Shown one piece after another: positions 57,901 through 64,000 of a DNA stretch of 64,000 nucleotides. The position numbers were made by a program, and so were the translations under genes. Numbering within the stretch: position 1 is the first letter of the stretch; every line of letters starts with the position of its first letter. Source of the DNA: Primula veris (lineage: Eukaryota > Streptophyta > Magnoliopsida > Ericales > Primulaceae); contig OY821750.1 of NCBI GenBank assembly GCA_963682055.1, positions 28,838,402 through 28,902,401 on the forward strand, read 5' to 3'. The notes under the pieces are model-generated. The model was not told where the DNA came from. It saw only the letters and a program-made list of their open reading frames with translations, and ran no database searches.

Positions 57901-58328
57901 TAGATGTAAATAACGCATTTTTACAAGGTGATCTTAATGAAGAGTTATACATGCAAATCCCTCCAGGTTTTAACAAAAAAGGAGATTCCAGAGTATGCCG
58001 CCTAAACAAGTCAATATATGGCTTAAAACAAGCGTCTCGGCAATGGTTTGCCAAATTCTCATCAGCTCTTTTAGATGAAGGCTTCACTCAGTCTAAAGCT
58101 GATTATTCCTTATTTATTTATAATTCTAATGAAGCCACCATTTTTATTCTTGTTTACGTTGATGACATTATCATTACAGATACAAATGATCATTTTATAT
58201 TTTCTCTTAAAACTCGACTTGAAAAACGATCCTCTATAAAAGATCTAGGTCGTCTACAATACTTTCTCGGTATTGAAGTCTCTCACTCCCAAAAGGGTAT
58301 TTTTCTATGTCAAAGAAAATACATTCAT

Positions 58329-58583
58329 TGTTGTAAATATTGGATAGTCCATTAGTTTAAGAGTTACATATCATTTAGTATGAACATTTTCTCCTTTGTA
58401 TGTTACAACCTTTGAGTTTCTTATCATTAACATTTAGCTTGTAACCTCCAAACCTCTAGCCTATATAAAGAGCTTATGGGTATGGAGTTTGGTACACCAA
58501 CAACACACTTGAATACATATGTTTTGGCCCTCATTATCTCTCTTTCTCTTACATATATTATTGAGCTAATTTGGCGTAAAACA
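58329..58583 (+). repeat. 5' LTR of copia element 2, 255 bp
   Basis: It runs from TGTTGTAAATATTGG to GGCGTAAAACA, with short inverted tips TGTT/AACA. It contains ctatataaagagctt (near 58460), a good TATA-box candidate for the element promoter. The sequence after it, CGTTATCGGCACTTTG, resembles the cgttatcagcac start found behind the LTRs of some plant copia elements and is the probable primer site. Confidence 0.75.
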
Positions 58584-59930
58584 CGTTATCGGCACTTTGC
58601 TTCACGACGGAATAGAGAAATAGCTAGATAGTTTCATTAGAAGTGAGTATACGGATCTATTTCTTCTTCGAAGAGTTAGGAAGAGGTTTTATTGGGTTGT
58701 TAGATTACATATCGATCATCCTTTCGCATTTCCGAATTAAGGTACATATATTTCTACTTGTAATAAAACGTAGAAATTGCATGATTAATCAATAATAAAA
58801 CCGGAAATCTCAAGTTTAGGATGTATATCACATGATAGATGGTTTATTTTGATAAACAATGGCTATTATAACCCATGTATATCACTTATAAAACAAGTTA
58901 AAACTTGTATGTGAATCTGTCCGACCAAAACTGTCACTTTTAGAACACTGCAGGACCATTCTGAAATTTTCTGAAACTGTAATACTTCGCTGTAACTCTC
59001 TGTAAACTATAGGACCAGAGCTGTAATTACCCTTAAAATGCATATAGTTTCCTGTATTTACACTCTTAGTCCCTGAAGTTACTCCCTATACACAGAATAG
59101 TATATATGTATGAGTTTACCCATTGTTTAGTCCGAAAATACTTATTTACATGCAAATGATGTAAGATTTAATTGCTACAACTTCTAAAATTTATAGAAAT
59201 CTTGTAGAAAATACCTCTTGCATGATAGTATTAATTGCTTGTGTGTCATTAACTAAATTTAGCCTCTTAGCATGCCACAATTTATTGCCTACGAATTGAT
59301 ATAACATATGCGATGTATTAATTACACATAGAAAATGGCAAAAGTCACATTTTAGTGTTGGATTTAATAATAACTCATGTGCTTTAATATTACTACTCCA
59401 TGTTAGGACTAGTTTACATGAGTATGGCATGCCCTTTTATACTATGATATTGTTAAGGTGCAAATATATGTGAGCTTAAAATTTTTTTTGTGAAAAATTT
59501 GCGAAACCGGTATATATTCACATTTAAGATAGAATAATTATGAATCTTCCCCAAATAGGCTCACCTATTTGGATACGATGTCTAGGAAAGATAAAGGCGG
59601 AAGTCGCTCTCCTAATGAGGTCGGTTTTTAAGAGGCATTCGTGCCCACCCCCCTCACCGTCTTTCCTGGTCGTGTTCGAATAGAGCTACCGAAAGGGGTT
59701 GAGTAAATAATAAGTTCCCCGAATGTGTCTATATAGGTGTATTTTCGCTGAATTGGTGTCTCCGTATCGGCCCATAGTTCGATTAAAGAGAACCTATTCA
59801 ATTGAAAGCAAAACTAGTATTTTTCGAACCTGTCGATTCGAAACAAGTTTGTGCTTAGGCAAACCATAAACATATAAACCTGTTGATTTATATGATAACT
59901 AATCCAATATTTTTCTCCCGTTGTAGAAAA
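58584..59930 (+). other. Long untranslated leader of copia element 2
   Basis: There are 1.35 kb between the LTR and the gag start with no coding frame. Part of it (59560-59720) is GC-richer. A tttctcccgttgtag tract just before the ATG looks like a splice acceptor, so a spliced gag transcript is conceivable but not shown. Confidence 0.5.
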
Positions 59931-60926
59931 ATGTCAATCAAACTTGACTTTCCGATCCTCGATGCCGCTGGCAAGAACTATTAGGACTGGACTCAAGATA
60001 TCCAGAACCATCTAGATGCCCAAGGCTTGTTGGACGTCATCTACGCTGAGGATGAACGTGAAGTGGAAGTGTCGCGTGAAATGAATGCGAGGGCGATGAT
60101 TCTGTTCCGCCGCCACTTATCAGATGCAATGAAGTCTGAGTTCATAGCGATCACCTCACCTAAGATGTTGTGGGACTCTCTCAGAGAGCGCTTCGACCAC
60201 CAAAAGACCATATGGCTTCCTGAAGCCCGCCATGATTGGCTGAATCTGCGATTTCAGGACTTCGAGAGCGTTACGAAATATAATGCTGAAGTATGCAGGA
60301 TTCGTGCTCTTCTCCAGTATTGTGGTGAAACATTAACCGACAATGACTTGCTGGAGAAAACCTACACCACATTTCCTACCTCTGACAACTTGCTCCAAAA
60401 GCAATATCGTCAGTCTAAGTATACCAAGTTCCCTGAGCTCATCACCCAGCTGTTATTGGACGAGAAAAATAGCCTCGTTTTAATGAGGAACAACAATTCT
60501 CGTCCTGCTGGGACAAAGGCTATTCCAAGGCCTGATGCTTATACTGTTCGTGGACCACCTCCACGATATGGGAACCGAGACAAGGGCCAGTCGTCCCGTC
60601 AGCCAAGGAATCATGGGGAGCGTAATGCTCGCCCAGCCAAGCGAGGTTTGGATAAACGTCCGAACCGAAGACCTTTGGCTCCTAGGCAGTCTCGTGGTAG
60701 GAAAAACAACAACATGGCCAGTCGTCCCAAAGCAACAGAAAATGCTCAAGCACAAATTCTGTGCTACAAATGTGGTGTTTATGGTCATATGCAAAGGACC
60801 TGCAAGGCAACTCCCCAGGAAGTTCAAAACTATCATAGGGATAGAAATGATGAAGCAAATATGGTTGAAGCGAGCGGAAAGCAAATTCTTGAGACCCCGG
60901 ACTTCGTGGCTCAAATGGAAGAATAA
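59931..60926 (+). pseudogene. Gag of copia element 2, one premature stop
   Basis: The frame begins MSIKLDFPILDAAGKNY and meets TAG at 59982, then stays open to TAA at 60924-60926. It has the usual Gag core (ILFRRHLSDAMKSEF, PKMLWDSLRERFDHQK), a basic Arg/Pro-rich region and a CCHC zinc knuckle (CYKCGVYGHMQRTC, about 60761-60802). A single base change in the first 18 codons is the only visible defect in this ORF. Confidence 0.88.
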
Positions 60927-61145
60927 AAAAATTTCTTCATTTTTCGTTAATAATTGAGCACTTGTTTAGCTCTTGGATTATGTTTTTAATTTCCATTCGG
61001 ATTATGCTTTTTCCTTGGATTTTGTTTCTTTTGGATTATGTGGTTTTGCATTATGAATAAATTTTTCTCGCAATAATTTAAAGTTATTTCGTTAAGCGAT
61101 TCCTTTATTAGTGTGACCAACTTTAAATTATTTTTACTTTTAGGC

Positions 61146-62519
61146 ATGAATTGTGGGGCAGTTGATTGTCTGGATGATAGTGGTACTACACACACTATCT
61201 TAAAAGATAAATGCTATTTTATCAACTTTACGCCTAAAGTAACCTCAGTGACAACAATTTCGGGCCCGTCGACCCTTGTTGAAGGCTTTGGTAAAGCCCA
61301 AGTCTTGTTGTCAAATGGTACTCTTTTGACCATATCTGAGGCCTTATATTCTCCGAGGTCCAGTCGAACCTTGTTGAGTTTTAAGGATATCCGAGAAAAC
61401 AAGTTTCATATTGAAACTGCTCGTGAAAATGGTATTGAATACCTTTACATCACCTCCACTCAATACGACCAAAAGCGTATTTTGGAGAAGTTGAGATGTC
61501 TTTCAAGTGGTTTGTATGTTACCACGATACGAAACATTGAAAGCAATCTAATCATTCGGCGGGCGCCGATTGATGAGAACATTTATATGTTATGGCATGA
61601 CCGGCTGGGACACCCGGGTCAAAATACGATGCTTCGAACGATGAACGCATCACATGGGCATCCTCTTGGAGGAAAAAATTTCGTGATCAATCCGAAAAGC
61701 CTATGCCAAGCATGCTCTATTGGAAAGATAAATCTCAAACCAATTCACGTGAATCCTACAAAATTGGTTTCCCAATTCCTTGAACGAATTCAAGGAGATA
61801 TTTGTGGACCAATCCAACCAACATGCGGACCATTTAAATATTTCATGGTTTTGGTTGATGCATCGACAAGATGGTCACACGTAGCTTTGTTGTCCACAAG
61901 AAACGCAGCGTTTCCTAAACTCCTTGCCCAGATCATTAAGTTGAGGGCTCACCATCCGGATTATCCAATAAAGTCTATTAGACTTGATAATGCCGCGGAG
62001 TTCACATCGAAAACTTTCGATGATTATTGCATGACGTTGGGAATTGATCTTGAACATCCAGTTGCTTATGTTCACACCCAAAATGGTCTTGCAGAAGCTT
62101 TCATTAAGCGTTTGCAAATGATTGCGTGAACTTTGCTAATGCGCACTAAACTTCCAATTTCTGCATGGGGCTATGCAATTTTGCATGCTGCTGCGTTGGT
62201 CCGTCTGAGGCCCATGGCCACCCAACCACTATCTGCGTACCAGTTGGTAACTGGATATGAGCCCGATGTCTCACATTTACGCGTGTTTGGGTACTTAGTC
62301 AATGTTCCAATTGAGCCGCCAAAGCGTTCAAAATTTGGACCTCAGAAACGATGGGGAATATATGTCGGTTATGAATCCCCGTCCATAATACGCTATTTAG
62401 AGCCCTTGACATGCGATCTCTTTACCGCTAGACATGCGGATTGTGACTTTGATGAGACACTCTTCCCGTCGTTAGGGGAGAAATGCACGTTAACGTTGAT
62501 AAGGAACGACGTGAATTAA
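61146..62519 (+). pseudogene. Protease and integrase of copia element 2, with a stop
   Basis: The protease-type motif CLDDSGTTHTIL lies near 61170. Integrase follows with its zinc-binding block (WHDRLGHPG, CQACSIGK) and catalytic region: RIQGDICGPI (first Asp), IRLDNAAEF (second Asp) and QNGLAEAFIKRL (Glu). A TGA at 62127-62129 follows MIA; the frame then continues (LLMRTKLPISAWGYA, HLRVFGY) to a frameshift near 62490 that leads to TAA at 62517. Confidence 0.88.
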
Positions 62520-64000
62520 CGTGGCATGTACCCACTATGTCTCATCTAGATCCCCCAACTGCACATAGTGATAAGGAAGTGCAGAGAATCCTAGGTCTGC
62601 AAAATGTTGCAAATCAAATGCCAGACGCATTTAATGACCTAGCGAATGTCACGAGATCACATATACCTGCTGCAAATGTGCCTGCAAGGATAGACGTTCC
62701 TGTGAGACGCCATGTTCATGTTGAACATGTTGCTCCGGTTATACCCACCGAGCAAAGGACGCTGCCGTCGGCCATCCAGTCCGCCGCTCTTCCCAAGAAA
62801 AGAGGAAGACCGGTTGGTTCCAAGGATGTTCTGCCTCGGAGGAGGAGAAATCCTGTTGCATCCGTTTTGCCACATGAGATCATTAAGGATCATGGTGATG
62901 TATTAGAGGAGCGTGTTCCTGATGTAACACCAGTTCCTAATCATCCCGATAACCTCGAAATATCCGTCGAGTATACTAGTTTAGACGATATTTTGAAGCG
63001 AAACAAAACTGTCATCGATGATGTGTTTATATACGCAGTGGCCACTGACATTATGAGCAATGATGACATGGAACCACGTACTGTTGCTGATTGTCAGCGA
63101 AGAACGGACTGGCCTCAATGGAAACAAGCAATCCAGGCTGAATTAGATTCCTTCACGAAACGAAGAGTGTTTGGACCTGTCATTCCAACACCACCCAATG
63201 TTAAACCAGTTGGTTATAAATGGGTTTTCGTAAGGAAGCGTAATGAAAGTAATGAGATTGTTAGATACAAAGCTCGCCTAGTGGCGCAAGGCTTCTCTCA
63301 ACGCCCTGGAATTGATTATGAGGAGACGTATTCTCTCGTAATGGACGTTATAACGTTCCGCTACTTAATCAGTTTATTAGTTTCCGAAAAACTGAATATG
63401 CAGCTCATGGATGTGGTCACAGCTTATCTCTACAGGGATCTGGACACAGAGATATACATGAAAGTCCCTGAAGGACTTAAGTTGCCTGAATCAAGTAGTT
63501 CCCGGCCACGGAACACATTCTCTATTAGGCTGAGACGTTCACTATATGGATTGAAACAATCCGGACGGATGTGGTATAACCGTCTAAGTGAATACTTGAT
63601 CGGCTTGGGATATGTTAATGATGAATTATGCCCATGCGTGTTCATAAAGAAATCCACTTCAGGATACGCTATTATCGCAGTCTATGTAGATGATATGAAT
63701 CTCATAGGAACCTCGAAAGAGTTGTTCGAAACTGCCGAACTCCTGAAAAAGGAATTCGAGATGAAAGATCTTGGGAAGACACGGTATTGCCTCGGCCTGC
63801 AGATCGAGCACCGTAAAGATGGAATTTTAGTCCATCAAGAAAATTACACCCAGAAGGTGTTGAGACGGTTTAGTCATCACGACGTAAAATCGTCATCCAC
63901 TCCCATGGTCGTCCGCTCTCTAGACATTAATAAAGACCCCTTCCGTCCAAAGGAGGACGATGAAGAGATATTGAGTCCTGAGTGCTCATATCTGGGTGCA
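62498..64000 (+). pseudogene. Reverse transcriptase region of copia element 2, open to the window edge
   Basis: After the frameshift, a frame starting DKERRELTWHVPT stays open for about 1500 bases. It contains ARLVAQGFSQRPGIDYEETY, the YMKVPEGLKLP block, SLYGLKQSGRMWYNRL, the YVDDM active-site motif (63682-63696) and the LGLQIEHRKDGILVHQ and TPMVVRSLD blocks typical of copia reverse transcriptase and the start of RNase H. It is truncated by the end of the window. Confidence 0.9.

Larger units (their letters stand above)
52934..58328 (+). pseudogene. Copia element 1 gag-pol, decayed and interrupted twice
   Basis: Gag starts at 52934 (ATG GCA ATC), is interrupted at 53139 by a solo LTR, and resumes at 54921-54926 with GKLGFIDGSLPPVDP. 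A zinc-knuckle remnant (FCDHCNRHGH) ends in a TGA at 55569. Protease has the FIDSGATHHV motif (about 55816). Integrase has the IWHR and LGHPS blocks split by a TGA at 56205, then LLHLDLWGSF, IRTDNGREFLS and GVVERKHHH. A Ser/Pro-rich spacer follows, then reverse transcriptase with [36 protein letters not shown] and the YVDDI active site (about 58155). A frameshift near 57723 and several stops show it is dead. At 58328 it is cut by copia element 2. Its 3' end lies beyond the window. Confidence 0.9.
58329..64000 (+). mobile_element. Copia element 2, inserted in copia element 1, runs off the window
   Basis: Its LTR tip (TGTTGTAAAT) joins directly to the reverse transcriptase/RNase H region of copia element 1 after QRKYIH, so it is younger than element 1. 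It has a 5' LTR, a long leader, gag, protease-integrase and reverse transcriptase in order. The 3' end and second LTR lie past position 64000. The likely target duplication is ttcat (58324-58328), but its partner is outside the window. Confidence 0.85.

Overview
The window looks like nuclear DNA of a flowering plant, probably a eudicot. It is AT-rich and mostly non-coding, and its few host genes have several exons with GT-AG introns (one apparent GC-AG). It carries many plant transposon classes: Ty1/copia elements, a Mutator-like element (MULE), and Harbinger-, CACTA- and Stowaway-like small elements. Several telomere-type CCCTAAA units are also present. All calls come from reading the sequence; no database search was possible.

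Two host genes are supported, both on the minus strand. (1) A PTPMT-type dual-specificity phosphatase (about 297 aa, six exons, 10257 down to 2468). Its 5.3 kb first intron holds a Harbinger-like element, a degenerate tandem array and a broken duplicate of exon 1. (2) A DUF1005-family gene (about 417 aa, two exons, 42703 down to 37995).

The most striking element is a complete-looking 9.36 kb MULE at 16854-26211, flanked by a perfect 9-bp target duplication (CATATGTAA). It has two plus-strand genes. The first is a plant mobile domain (PMD) gene with an apparent frameshift. The second is an intact 898-aa transposase (FAR1-type zinc finger, DDE domain, SWIM finger) with an OTU deubiquitinase-like domain fused at its C terminus. 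A family of short palindromes sharing AAACCGTA...TACGGTTT arms occurs in both terminal inverted repeats and in the intergenic spacer. A 430-bp telomere-like array lies between the genes, and a 56-bp minisatellite fills the probable leader intron of the PMD gene.

From 29493 to 36532 lies a rearranged SIRE-like copia element with an env-like ORF. One 5-bp duplication (CATTT) flanks the whole unit, but most of its interior is inverted and extra LTR tips abut internal sequence. This suggests integration of an already scrambled cDNA, for example after autointegration or template switching.

From about 52.7 kb to the right edge there is a nest. A decayed copia element has a 1.78 kb solo LTR in its gag (duplication GGAAA), and a second copia element is inserted in its reverse transcriptase and runs off the window. 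The remaining sequence is AT-rich intergenic DNA with small elements, including one isolated kinesin-12 exon next to a CACTA-type terminus.
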